DNA from: Amaurobius ferox
Lineage: Eukaryota > Arthropoda > Arachnida > Araneae > Amaurobiidae
Reading direction: 5' to 3'
DNA length: 64,000 bases
NCBI GenBank assembly: GCA_951213105.1
Contig: OX578142.1
Coordinates: 6,278,649-6,342,648 of the forward strand
Shown here one piece after another: positions 1 to 11,200 of this stretch. The notes beneath the pieces are model-generated. The model was not told where the DNA came from. It worked only from the letters and a program-made list of their open reading frames with translations, and did no database searches. How positions within the stretch are numbered: position 1 is the stretch's first letter; each line of letters opens with the position of its first letter. Position numbers and translations under genes: made by a program.

Positions 1-805
1 ATAAGATTTAAAATAAAAGGATTGGGGAAAGGTAATTGTGAATATTGGAAAATCACGAATTTAAAAATTCCTTTGTGGAAAAAAATTTAAATTAAATGTC
101 TATGTCAGAATGATAAATAATTCAAATGAAAAAAACAAAAAATTAAGGATGGATGGGGGCACAAACCTAAAAAATCTGTGTATAACAAAGGATAAACCCT
201 ATTTCACGAAAAAGAGTTTTGAGTTAAATATCAAGAATATTAAAAATAATATTTAAAGTAAAGTGATTGTGAAAAGAATATTGTTAATATTGGAAAAATC
301 AAAAATTTTAAAATTCCTTTGTGGAATGAAATTTATGTCCAAACTCTGCGTCAGGATGATGAACAATTCAAATGAAAAAAAACTAAAATTTCTTGTTTTA
401 AAGAAGGTGGAAAATTTACTTTGTTTGTGACGGTTCTTTTCTCCTGGTGGATGGGGGTACAAACCTAAAGAAAATAAAAAGTTTTACTATCTGTGTATCA
501 AAAAAATAATTATTCCACGAAAAACAGTTTTGAATTAAAAATCAACAATATAAAAAGAAGATTTAAAATAAAAGGATTGTGAAAAGAAGATTTTGAATAA
601 TGGAAAAATCGCGAATTTAAAAATTCCTTTGTGGAAACAACTTTGTGTGAATGTTTATGTCAGGTTGATGAACAATTCAAATGAAAAAATAATATACTAC
701 GGATTTTGAAGACGTTGGAAAATTTCAGTGGTTTCAGACGGTGCTTTGCAGCGGGTGGATGGGTCACAAACCAAAAGAAAATAAATATTTTTTTTATATC
801 TTAAA
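1..805 (+). repeat. satellite array, ~300-bp monomers (left block)
   Basis: About two and a half tandem monomers in the same orientation as the main array. Each has the order: 'ggaaaaatcacgaattt', 'attcctttgtgga', 'tatgtcaggatgatgaac', a GC-richer box with 'ggtttgtg...ggtggatggg...cacaaacc', then 'ctatctgtgtataac', 'cacgaaaaacagttttgaa' and 'aagatttaaaataaaagg'. Monomers differ by many substitutions and small indels. The block stops inside a monomer near 805, after the GC box, where unrelated AT-rich DNA starts. No coding capacity is credible. Confidence 0.9.
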
Positions 806-3582
806 CTAAAATCTTCCAATGAAGTTCAAGTAAAAATAATTGAATAAGAGAAAATTTAAATGATTATTGCCAATAATTTCAAATTCCAATTTACATAAAA
901 TATTTCCAAAATTGAATTGTTTTACCAAAACAAAATTATAAAATTCTCAATTGAATTCAAAGAGATGAAAGATATCAATGCAAAGAATGTTACTAATGAA
1001 TGAAATAATTATAGATAAAATGAAACTAATAAATGAATTATGTTAATGAAAATGAGATCCCATCAATAAAATGAAATTTTAAGAAAATGTTACCAAACTC
1101 AGACTTCCCCAACAGTAATCAACGAAGAACAGAGGTACTTCCAAGGCTGTCCTGCTTGATCAGGGCAGAAAAGACCTCAGAAACTATTCCCCTCTGCAGA
1201 TTTGAGAACAGTTCACCCCAATTCTCCATCAAAACATGAAGTAAGATGAAGTCAACAACAGATTCTGTACCAAAAGATTCCAAAAACTTGAATTCCTTCT
1301 AAGATGTTGCTGAAACTATAATAAATTTAAAAACAAAATTAGTATAAGTTAATATATAACCTCAGAAACCTGAAAAGAAACCATTAGAAATATAAATAAA
1401 CCAGTAACAAATTTGAATCATAAAAATGAAAATATTCAATAATGTAAAATGAACTTTAAACAAAAATGAATTTAAAAATTTGAAATCAAGTATGCACAAT
1501 TCAACATATTCGAATAAACTGCAGGTAGAGAATAAAGATTAGTAATTAATTACAAAAGGATTATCTCTTATGAGGAATAAAGACAATAATTCAAAATTTG
1601 CAATTAAAGACTGACAAGAGAGAATGAAATAAATAGCTGAGATGTATCAATTATCTGAAAAAAAAAAACTCAACGGAGATGCTATCAAGATTTTTAATCA
1701 TAAAATATCAAATACTGAAATATTGAGAACGGGTCGGAGCTATAAATGAGCCCTAGCAAAAATTTTGATGATATGGATGAATCATCAAATGCAATAAAAA
1801 AGGATAGAGTCGGAAGATACCCACATATGTTCAATGAAAACCAGACATAACAATTGAAATAAATTACCTATTTGAAGTTTAAAAATTTCTTTCAAATGCA
1901 ATATCCAATTAAATATAAGAAGTTCAGAGCTTAATGCTAATTTTTCTGAAAAATGCTTATAAAAGAAAAATTTCAATAAGAAGTTTTGAATAACCTGTAA
2001 AATAAAGTTTATGAAATAAATTATTTTAAATTATCTATAAAATTCTAGCGTTCTTCATCATAAAAAAAATGTACTTATTTTCTATTTTACACAAAATTTG
2101 ACTCAATTCTCCATAATATAAAAGATGTAATTAATTTAATTTTATACAAAAAAAATAAACTTGATTTTTCATCACAAAAAAAATAAACAATTGCTTCAGC
2201 AATTACTCAAAATTTTGTAATCAAAATTTAATTGTTTCGTGGAAGATTTAAAAAAAAATAAGGCAAGGAAAATTATAAAAACAATATAACAAACTTTTAT
2301 CTCAATTAATAAAAATTAACACTAAATCAGAGTTCTGAGTTCTGCCAAATAAACAAAATAATAAAAAATACATAAATAACACAATATAATCATTTTTTCC
2401 CATTCAATAATAATATTTTGAAGTTCTATGAACTTCAACACTAAATACACATATAATCACATATCATTTAGAGTCTTTGCTCCATGGGAAATATTAGGCC
2501 ATTATTAATACACATATATATTTTTAAATATAATTTCTTTTAAATGTCACTTTTCTTGACATGCTGGCCTTTTATTATTTAAATAAACTTCAATATAAGA
2601 CATAAATACTCAATTTCTGACAGAACTCTTCCTCGCCAAGAGAACTCTTAACTAACTAATTTACTAACATTTTTTCTAAAAAAAATACCTTCGACTACTG
2701 CAACAGTACTCCCCATTAATTTACTCATATTCTAAAATTGCAAAAAAAAAATCAACAAAATTTTCATAAAATAAATATTTCAAAACATTGAATCCAATTT
2801 TCATTATTCACCTAATTTATAAAGTACAAATAAAATTACTGAACATTTCATAAATAGCCTGCCAAAATTTGTAAACAATATTTAGATTAATATTTTTACA
2901 TTAACTCAGATTAATTATTTCAAATTAACTTTTCAATTTTATTTCAATACTGTTAACTTTAAATTTTTTACACTAATTGCGACACTTTTAATTCAATCAG
3001 TTAAACCAATTAAGAATTACTTTTTAAATTTAAATAAAGAACATATAACAATAAATACAATTAAACACAAATACAACACAAATTTCATTTCTAGAATAAT
3101 AATAAAAAAAATATCAGTTATGATTTCTAAACTGATAATATATATAAAACAATAATTGTGATTTAAATTTCAAATAATTTATTTCTTAATGCCTCATTTA
3201 TCATTCCATAATTGAGAAGGATAATCGAAAAAGAAAAAAAAGCACTAGCATTAATTTTTGTTATAGAAATTTCATGAATTAGAATATTTCCAAAAATAAT
3301 GGCCGCTCATTATACTTGAAATGAAAAAATCAAAATACAAAATAAAAAATTCACATGTCTGAAAATTTAATATTTACTACTATTAAAACTTAACACATAA
3401 ATTAAAAGATTAAGCACTTCATACTATTCTATACCTATATTTATAATTAAATTTAATAGTTAGTTAGTATTTTAAACATTTCTATATTGTTATTGCAGAA
3501 AATTTATTTTCTAGCAAATTAATGATTTAAGTTTATTATGATAAAAAAATTCAGAAAATTGACCAAAATGTGGAGTGCTCTC

Positions 3583-3607
3583 AAAAAAAAAAAAAAAAAA
3601 AAAAAAA
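3583..3607 (+). repeat. poly(A) run
   Basis: An uninterrupted run of about 25 A. It could be the tail of an old retroposed sequence lying to its left, but no SINE or LINE body is recognisable there, so it is listed only as a homopolymer. Confidence 0.9.
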
Positions 3608-3926
3608 GAGTAATTTTTTTTTAGATTTGATCACATTAAATTAGAAACAATTCACACGATTGAAGACCAGCTTCAAAATATAAATAAAACATACTGAATT
3701 AAATCGGATATCACGAAGATATACATTTTTTATCAAAATAATTTACTCGTCACCAGCTCATACATAATATGAAACAATATGATCTTATACTCAAAGTAAT
3801 CACGATGACATTAAAAAAAATTTTTGATTTGTTAAGGTATAAAATTAATTTCAAATTTTAATTACAGTTATACAATACACAATGAATTACAATAATTAAC
3901 ACACATCCATTAAAAAAAATTCTTTT

Positions 3927-3984
3927 CATTATTATTATTATTATTATTATTATAAATTGCAATTTTTTTTTTTTTTTTTTTTTA
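3927..3984 (+). repeat. (ATT)n microsatellite followed by poly(T)
   Basis: About eight ATT units at 3928-3953, then a run of about 22 T at 3963-3984. Simple-sequence DNA. Confidence 0.9.
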
Positions 3985-4276
3985 CCATCTAAAAAATGTA
4001 ATATATATTTTCGCTAGAAGATACAATTTCATTTCAAAAACTTATTGGTGCGTAAAACACTGAATAAAAAAAATCAATTATTAATATCACAAATCAAATA
4101 TCATGTACCATTAAGAAGTTTTGTTAAATCTCAATTAGATTAAAACAAAATTTTCATTAAATTAAATTAAATAGAAATGATATCAAATTTTAACTTTTAA
4201 GATTCATTAAAAATGCATGATATAAAGATAATTATCACCGCTAGAAAGTCACCGTACCAAGTTAAAATAACCAAAT

Positions 4277-5757
4277 GTTGTGATACAACTGCTCAATGAC
4301 CTAATTAATGATAACGAGATCAATTAAGCAGTCATATCATTCCATTCTGATTACTGTCGGTCGCTCACATACAATTGAAAGAAGGGAATTAACTAATTGA
4401 TAGTTAATTTTAATGAGAATGGGACCGTATAGTGGGAATAGAATTTAGAATAGTTCAAAGCGTTGTGATTAAAATTTAAAAATCCATTTTGCATGTGAGC
4501 GCCTCAAATAAAAATTAATTTAGACCAAAAAAAATATTAATAAATCATTGAATTAAAATTATATGAATCAAATTCTCATTTTTAAAAACATACCCTGTTT
4601 TCAACCTGAAAAGCAATCTCATTTTTAATAGTGTAACGACAACTATTGTATAGTAGTCAAAAATGTGATCAATCAATAATTGTTCTTGAATCTAAATACC
4701 TAAAAATTGCATGAAGGCCATTAATTTTAGAAACAAGTCAAATTTCATCACTTCAGCAGATCTCAATAAATATATATATATTGATAGCAATGTTGATTTC
4801 ATATAAAAAGCAATGTATAATTATGAAGAAAAAATCAAGATAATAAATGGTAACAGAACGAGGTCAAAAATTATCACTTATGCAAGGTCATCATCATGTG
4901 CAGAGTTTAAATAAAAAGGAAAAGACTTAATTGAAATCACTGTTTTTTCTTACAATTAGGCTTAATATACCTTGTTCTAGTTTCACAAGAGAAAATTGAT
5001 ATAAAATGAAGGCTCATAGATTATTTTATCTCTTTGATGAATAAAGATGTAAGATTCAATCCATACCAAGATTGTATAATGCAGGATGATACAATATAAG
5101 CAATTTCGTTTCTCCACTTTTTCAAAGTAGATAAAAATGCATATATATATACAGAAGCACAGGAACCTTAAATGAGTCGAAACGACCACTTCATTTTTTT
5201 ATGATAAAACCTATTTCCTTTAGCACACTGAACCAATTTTATATACCACGAGGACATATTCCAATATAAAAATGGCAAAAGGGAAGCCCCAAACGGACTA
5301 CTTTTTATCCAACACCACTTTCATTCACCAGAATATTCGAGAGACCCAAGCAAGTCAGCATAAAAATCTCCCGCCTAACCTGATTTTTGCATGCCGTAAA
5401 AACTAACTTCTGCGCAACCAGGAAGGTTCAAAAAGTGAACGCCGGAAGATTATTCACTTACCAGTTTTCTCCATAATCAAACCCCTTGCCAATTGTTGAA
5501 AACATGTGCTGGTATCCAGCCATATTTTAAAGAGGCGTACACCGTACGAATAAAAGCATGTGTGGATAGCAGCACGCTATAATTTAATTTAGAAAAAGAG
5601 ACAATTGGCCTATTAAAGAATATAAAAAAATAAAAGCAATTTTGAATAAGATAATTTTGAATAATAAATTTAAAATAAAATAAAATATTTAATGAGTTAT
5701 ATAAAAAAAAGTTAATTTTGAATAATAAAATTATAACGTATTGTGACGTGTCAAAAC
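4277..5757 (+). repeat. Polinton-1 left terminal inverted repeat
   Basis: Reverse complement of 16326-18188. Landmarks: 'gatacaactgctcaatgac' at the outer end pairs with 'gtcattgagcagttgtatc' near 18162-18183; the middle block 'cttttagcac...' to 'ttttatatcaattttctc' pairs around 17160-17400; the inner 'gtgacgtgtc' near 5741 pairs with 'gacacgtcac' near 16332. The arms differ by many substitutions and small indels, so they have not been homogenised recently. This arm carries the empty site for SINE-1 near 5530. Confidence 0.88.
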
Positions 5758-6695
5758 AGAATTTTTAAATTCGTGATTTTTCCAATATTCACAATCTTTT
5801 TTTCGCAATCCTTTTTTTTAAATCTTCTTTCTAAATACTTGATATTTAAAACAAAAGTGTTTTTCGCGAAATAAGATTTTTTCCTATTTTTATACACAAA
5901 TAGAAAAAATATTTATTTTTTTAGGTTTGTGACCCATCCACCTGGGACAAAGCATCGCCACAAACCACGTAAATTTTCAACCTTCTTCAAAACACGAATT
6001 TTTATGTTTTTTCATTTGAATTGTTCATCATCCTGACACAGACATTTGACATAAATTTCTTTCCACAAAGGAATTTTTAACTCGTGATTTTTCCAATATT
6101 AAAAATATTCTTTTCACAATCACTTTATTTTAAATCTTCTTTTTAAAATTGTTGATTTTTAATTCAAAACTGTTTTTGTGAAATAGTTTTTCCTTTTTAT
6201 ACACAGAGAGTAAAAACTTTTTTTTAGGTTTGTTCCCCCATCCACCCGGTGCAAAGAACCGCCACAAACCATGTAAATTTTCCACTTTCTTTAAAACAAG
6301 AAATTTTTGTATTTCTTCATTTGAATTGTTCATCATCCTTACGTAGATTTTTGACATAAATTTCATTCCACAAAGGAATTTTAAAATTTTTGATTTTTCC
6401 AACATTAACAATCTTCTTTTCACAATCCCTTTATGTTAAATATTTTTTTTAATATTCTTGATATGTAACTCAGAGCTGTTTTTCGTGAAATAGGTTTTAA
6501 CCATTGTTATACACAGATGGAAAAAAATATTTATTTTTTAGTTCTGTGCCCCCATCCACCCGGTGCAAAACGCCGCCACAAACCAGTTAAATTTTCCACC
6601 TTCTCCAAAACACATTCTTTTTTATTTGAATTGTTCATCATCGTGACATAGACATTTCACATAAAGTTCTTTCTACAAAGGAACTTTTAAATTCG
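5758..6695 (-). repeat. three satellite monomers inside Polinton-1, inverted
   Basis: Immediately inside the left terminal repeat are three tandem monomers of the window's satellite, reading on the minus strand, the same direction as the Polinton-1 genes. The GC box appears as 'ggtttgtgacccatccacc', then the 'ccccatccacccggtgcaa' blocks near 6237 and 6551. There is no counterpart inside the right terminal repeat. They sit downstream of the polymerase 3' end. Confidence 0.88.
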
Positions 6696-7243
6696 TGATT
6701 AGTAGTGTCTATATGCACGTATGAGCACACACATATTTTTTACACTAAAAACATGATTTTATAGCTTATTTTTTCTTTTTTTTTTACGAAAAAAGGTCTA
6801 GATCGATTTTAATATTAAAAACATGATTTTTATAGCTAAAAAAGGTGTATATATACCTTTTTAACATTTAGACCAAATTTTAATAGTGAATTACTGAACT
6901 TTTTTAGTTAAAAAGCTAGACCTATACATATTAAAAGTATGATTTCACAGTGAATTATTTAATATAAATGCGTGAAAAAGGGGACCTGCAAATGAATGGA
7001 AGTCCTCTAATATATTAAAAATTCTCTGTTTTTAAAGGGTGCGGTTGAGACCCCCCCCATATATTTAATAGATATCTTTAAAAAACTCAAAATTTTTAAC
7101 TAAATCTAAACATTTCTTATAAAATTAAAAAGAATTTTAAAAATATGAAAAAAGAGAACCTAAATGAAATCATTATGAATTTAAAATTACAAAACACATG
7201 TTTATTAAAAAAGAGATGATAATTTTATACATTATATTGCAAA

Positions 7244-7272
7244 TCCAGTGGGGGGTGACGCACCCCTACTGA
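7244..7272 (-). terminator. GC-rich hairpin, copy 1 (possible 3'-end signal)
   Basis: Imperfect inverted repeat with arms around CAGT-GGGGTG and CACCCC-ACTG and a tiny loop. It lies in otherwise AT-rich DNA downstream (minus strand) of the last Polinton-1 ORF. A role in transcript 3'-end formation is an inference from position and structure only. Confidence 0.45.
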
Positions 7273-7509
7273 ATTATAGAGATTTTAATTAAAATGCATG
7301 AAAAAAGAGGATCAACATTATAGAAATACGAAATGTCAAAAAAAGAGGACCTGAATGGAAGCCCTATAATTTATTAAAAAAATGAAATCATTATGAATTT
7401 AAAATTACAAAACACTTTGTATGAAGAAGAATATAATACTTGGATATGTTTAATAAAAAAGAAATGATAATTACAAATAATATACTATATTTTATACATT
7501 ATGGTGCAA

Positions 7510-7540
7510 ATCCAGTGGGGGGGACGCACCCCCACTGGAT
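7510..7540 (-). terminator. GC-rich hairpin, copy 2 (possible 3'-end signal)
   Basis: Perfect 12-bp inverted repeat ATCCAGTGGGGG / CCCCCACTGGAT separated by 7 bases, about 100 bases downstream of the stop of the 7643-7927 gene on the minus strand. Same family as 7244-7272; a related but different hairpin follows the integrase gene at 13578. Function is inferred. Confidence 0.5.
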
Positions 7541-7642
7541 TATAGAGATATTAAGAGAGATTTTAATTAAAAGTGCATGAAAAGAGAGGACTTCCAAATG
7601 AATGGAAGCCCTCTAATATATTAGAATAATGAAATAAAATGA

Positions 7643-7927
7643 TTAAGCTTTGTCTAAATCATATTCGTATTTATCATCAATCATACCCGAATACTTAAAA
7701 ATATATCTTCCTTTATTGATCTTATATAATGATTCATCGGAATTTTTTGCATGTTTTGTCGCTAGGTAATACTGTTTTTCTTCATTTTCCACATCTAAAG
7801 TTCCGATTAATGAATCTCCATATTTAATAATAATTTTACTCAATGATATCAGATCATATTTCCCTGGATTTAAATCTTTTAATTTAAACGTTTTGGGATA
7901 ACCTCTCAGTCTATTGAATTCTTCCAT
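7643..7927 (-). CDS. small Polinton-1 protein, possible nucleic-acid-binding fold
   Basis: Intact 94-residue ORF with an ATG start at 7927 (MEEFNRLRGYPKTF...). It is the last gene of the minus-strand cluster, followed by the hairpin at 7510-7540. The stretch from about residue 16 to 45 ('LKDLNPGKYDLISLSK', then an 'IKYGDSLIGTL' strand pattern) recalls small OB-fold-like proteins that accompany polymerases in such elements, but this rests on pattern only. No catalytic motif, signal peptide or membrane segment. Being open among broken neighbours may mean selection or simply small size. Product unknown; a single-strand-binding role is speculation. Confidence 0.55.
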   Translation of the reverse strand: MEEFNRLRGYPKTFKLKDLNPGKYDLISLSKIIIKYGDSLIGTLDVENEEKQYYLATKHAKNSDESLYKINKGRYIFKYSGMIDDKYEYDLDKA

Positions 7928-8013
7928 TTATTAGTAAACAATTTTTATAAATATAAATTTATCCGTTCTTCATAATCTGTAAAACCTCTTTTATGAGGAA
8001 TCTAATCATTTAA

Positions 8014-8289
8014 TTAAGATGACCAATAGAATAAATTCTTTGAAATAACATGTAAAACTCTTAATCCATTCAATTTAATATCTTCATTTTCTTCCTTTTC
8101 AATTAATACTGTCATCCTTTGAAACCTTTCTGATAATAGTTTTTCAGTATGATCAAATTCATATTTTATATACAAATCATACAATTCTTTACAAAGATAT
8201 GTCAAATAGTAAATTTCTTCAGAATTTGTAAAATCGAAAGCTTGAATAAGCGTAAAATTGAAAGCTTGAAAGCCTAAACACTCATCCAA
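8014..8289 (-). CDS. hypothetical small ORF after the polymerase gene
   Basis: Open frame of about 90 codons directly following the polymerase stop (8290-8292) in the same frame. It has no ATG at its 5' end (the first codon is TTG), so either it is a read-through extension of the polymerase C-terminus or the true start is lost. The content is helical and acidic in the middle ('KYEFDHTEKLLSERFQR'), with no domain I recognise. It may be a decayed separate gene. Confidence 0.35.
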   Translation of the reverse strand: MDECLGFQAFNFTLIQAFDFTNSEEIYYLTYLCKELYDLYIKYEFDHTEKLLSERFQRMTVLIEKEENEDIKLNGLRVLHVISKNLFYWSS

Positions 8290-11200
8290 TTATATAGAAT
8301 TATTTTTAGAAACATTTTTATAATGTCCTAAAGCTCTAGTATAAATACCATCTTCTAATATAAATCTTTTATCATCTTTTGCTGATAAAGCTATCTTGTT
8401 CACTTCAATTGTATACAATTCATGTTTCTTACTTCTAATTAAATTCTGTGTTCTATATTGATTTTTTTATTCAATAGACAGTCTTTATAATCTTCAAATG
8501 ATATTCTGTTTTTAACGGTACTTGTCTTAGTTCCTTTAGACTTCTTAGTTTCAAATTTTTTATGGTTTTCTTTATCCTCTTTATTATTATTGTATTCTTC
8601 AACACTCTGTTTTTCTAATCCTATTGAATACATTTTACTTCTTTAACCTACAAATTCTTCCATAATCACACTGCTATTTTCATCTTTCATTTTACCTAAT
8701 ATTTTTTATTCAATAGACAGTCTTTATAATCTTCAAATGATATTCTGTTTTTAACGGTACTTGTCTTAGTTCCTTTAGACTTCTTAGTTTCAAATTTTTT
8801 ATGGTTTTTCTTTATCCTCTTTATTATTATTGTATTCTTCAACACTCTGTTTTTCTAATCCTATTGAATACATTTTACTTCTTTAACCTACAAATTCTTC
8901 CATAATCACACCGCTATTTTCATCTTTCATTTTACCTAATACTTTTTTATTACATCTAGGTATATTATATGGATTTTTTACTTGATAATCAGATGTACCG
9001 AAATAATCAATCATAGACTTCATATCCTCATAAAAGTCATCTGTTTTAATATCATATATAAAACTATCTGTATCCATATATAATAACTTAATATTATCCT
9101 TATATCTCGGTTTCATGACATTATAATGAAAATCATACATTAAATGTTTAGATAAAATTAATGTACTCATTCCAACATAAATCGGTTTATTAAAAGATAT
9201 TTTTGTTTTTTCATGTGAACAGCTACCAAATTTTCATCAAAAATAGTTCTACATTTGAAATTAGGTTTAGCAATTAATTTTTTAACTTGATCATAATTAC
9301 AACATAATCTTACATCGATTCGTTTTCTTATATTTTCCATAGTTTTTCCAAATACGGAGTTATTCATCAATTTATAAAAATCTTTCTCAAAATCATTAGC
9401 AGCTTTCTTTCTCATTTCAGTGTTTAAATCTATATATTTTTTCAACCAATTCGATTGTTTAAATTGTAATACTCTATATGTACTTTTACAACCTTTAAAC
9501 CCATATTCAAATATTGTTTTAAACTTCTACAATGAACTACATATTTCTCTTTATCGTATAAAGTTGTTAATAACTTACCTTGTTTCGAATTTTCAGGAAT
9601 TCTATTTTCAGGACATAATGGTAAATCTGAATGATAATCATGTAACTCTTTAGGATATCTTAAACTAATTTCAAATATATATCCATTCTCTGAATCATCT
9701 TTTATTTTATTGTTATATAATTCACGTTTAACATAATTTGTTTCATAATCATTACACCATTTAAATTCTCCATATGGTAAATATTGGCTCATAGCCCATC
9801 CATATAAATTATTAGAATCTAAATACATTAAATAATTAGATTTTTTACTATTATCATAATTTTTTATATATTTATTATTTGCTTTTAAATATCTATTACA
9901 ACATTGTGAAACACCCCCTCTTAAACCTTTTTCTATCATGAGAATCATATCATTATCATTTAATAAATCTTATTAACTTTTGTTATTTTTAACATTGCAT
10001 CCCAAGATAAACCAGGAGCAGTAAAATACCAATCTGGATCTAATTTATAAGTTTTTAAACAAACATCTCTAAAATTTTCAAATACATCTGTTAAAATTAA
10101 TACATCTGTTTTGACATATAAATCTGTATATTCACCTAAATTTTTTATATTAAATTATTTCCAAACACGTTGAGCATGCTTATATTTTTCATCAGTTATA
10201 TTACATTCATTCAATTTATTATAAAATTTATCTTTTGAAGGTAATTCTGTTTCTTTGTATTTATCTCTAGAATCCATATAATTATAAGGACATCCATATA
10301 ATAACACCTTTTCTTGTAATGAGATCTAATTTATCATCAGGAAAATGTAATGATGTCTCTCTAAATTTAGATTTTAACTATTTCATATATTTCATTTTCC
10401 GTATTTTTGGTGGACACTTATTCAACTCAATGTTTTCTGGTATCTTTCTCAAGTTTTTTGATAAATTATCTAAACTGCAAGACATAAATTTAAATGAATC
10501 AATAAATCTCAATTTCATACCTCCAATTTTTTGCTGAAAGATATATATTTTTCTTCAGTATTAGGTATAGCATCTATTTTTGATTTAGCAAATCCAAGTT
10601 CTTTTATAAACAAATGAGAATCATAACCTGTTAAATTATGGATTTTTACTGGAATAAATTTTGGAATTTGATAATTTAAATTACAAATATTATGAGCAGG
10701 ACCCCTATATTTTCCAGTTAAATGACAATGATCAAATACTTTTTCATCCTTTAAGATTTGTTTTTCACATATATGACAATTATTAGTTCTTTTATAATGA
10801 TTTTCATCGAACTCTATCTTTGATTTGATACTTTCATATTTTTTAGTTTTTCCTTCTATAAATTTTTCAATTTTAAGAGTATCCTCTTTTAACATAGATA
10901 CAAACTTTTTTATTGTATCAGGTCCTCTATAAACAACAGGAGGTATAAAGTATTCATTTTCATATTTTATATAATAACAAAATGCATCTGCTACATGTTT
11001 TTGATATTTCATAGTATATGATTTAGTTTGATCTTGCTCACGTGTATCAATTTTAGGTAAGGGACATTCAAAATCAGCATATATAGTAAATGACACTCTA
11101 TTTTTTCTTCCATAGTTTTTAAATTGAATAACTTCATCCTTTTTAGGCATATTAATTGTGACAGCATCTTTCTCTTTACAGTATTTCACGTGTATCTTTA

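Larger units (their letters stand above)
806..4275. other. AT-rich non-satellite DNA, no gene seen
   Basis: About 3.5 kb of very AT-rich sequence with stops in every frame. It lies between the left satellite block and the Polinton-1 left terminal repeat and is not repeated on the right side of Polinton-1. A less AT-rich patch around 1090-1300 has no recognisable motif. The stretch also holds homopolymers and a trinucleotide repeat (listed separately). It may be old intergenic DNA or a decayed transposon; nothing decides. Confidence 0.6.
6696..7642. other. non-coding repeat-rich spacer of Polinton-1
   Basis: No gene. Contains a short palindrome at 6838-6862 (AAAAAGGT...ACCTTTTT), two copies of an 'aaaaacatgatttt-atagct' block (6743 and 6818), and an imperfect tandem repeat of about 220-270 bp. 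Shared blocks are 'gaaatcattatgaattta' at 7164 and 7382, 'gcaaatccagtggggg' at 7239 and 7505, and 'aatggaagccctctaatat' and close variants at 6994, 7350 and 7602. Two GC-rich hairpins lie in the repeat. Confidence 0.75.
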
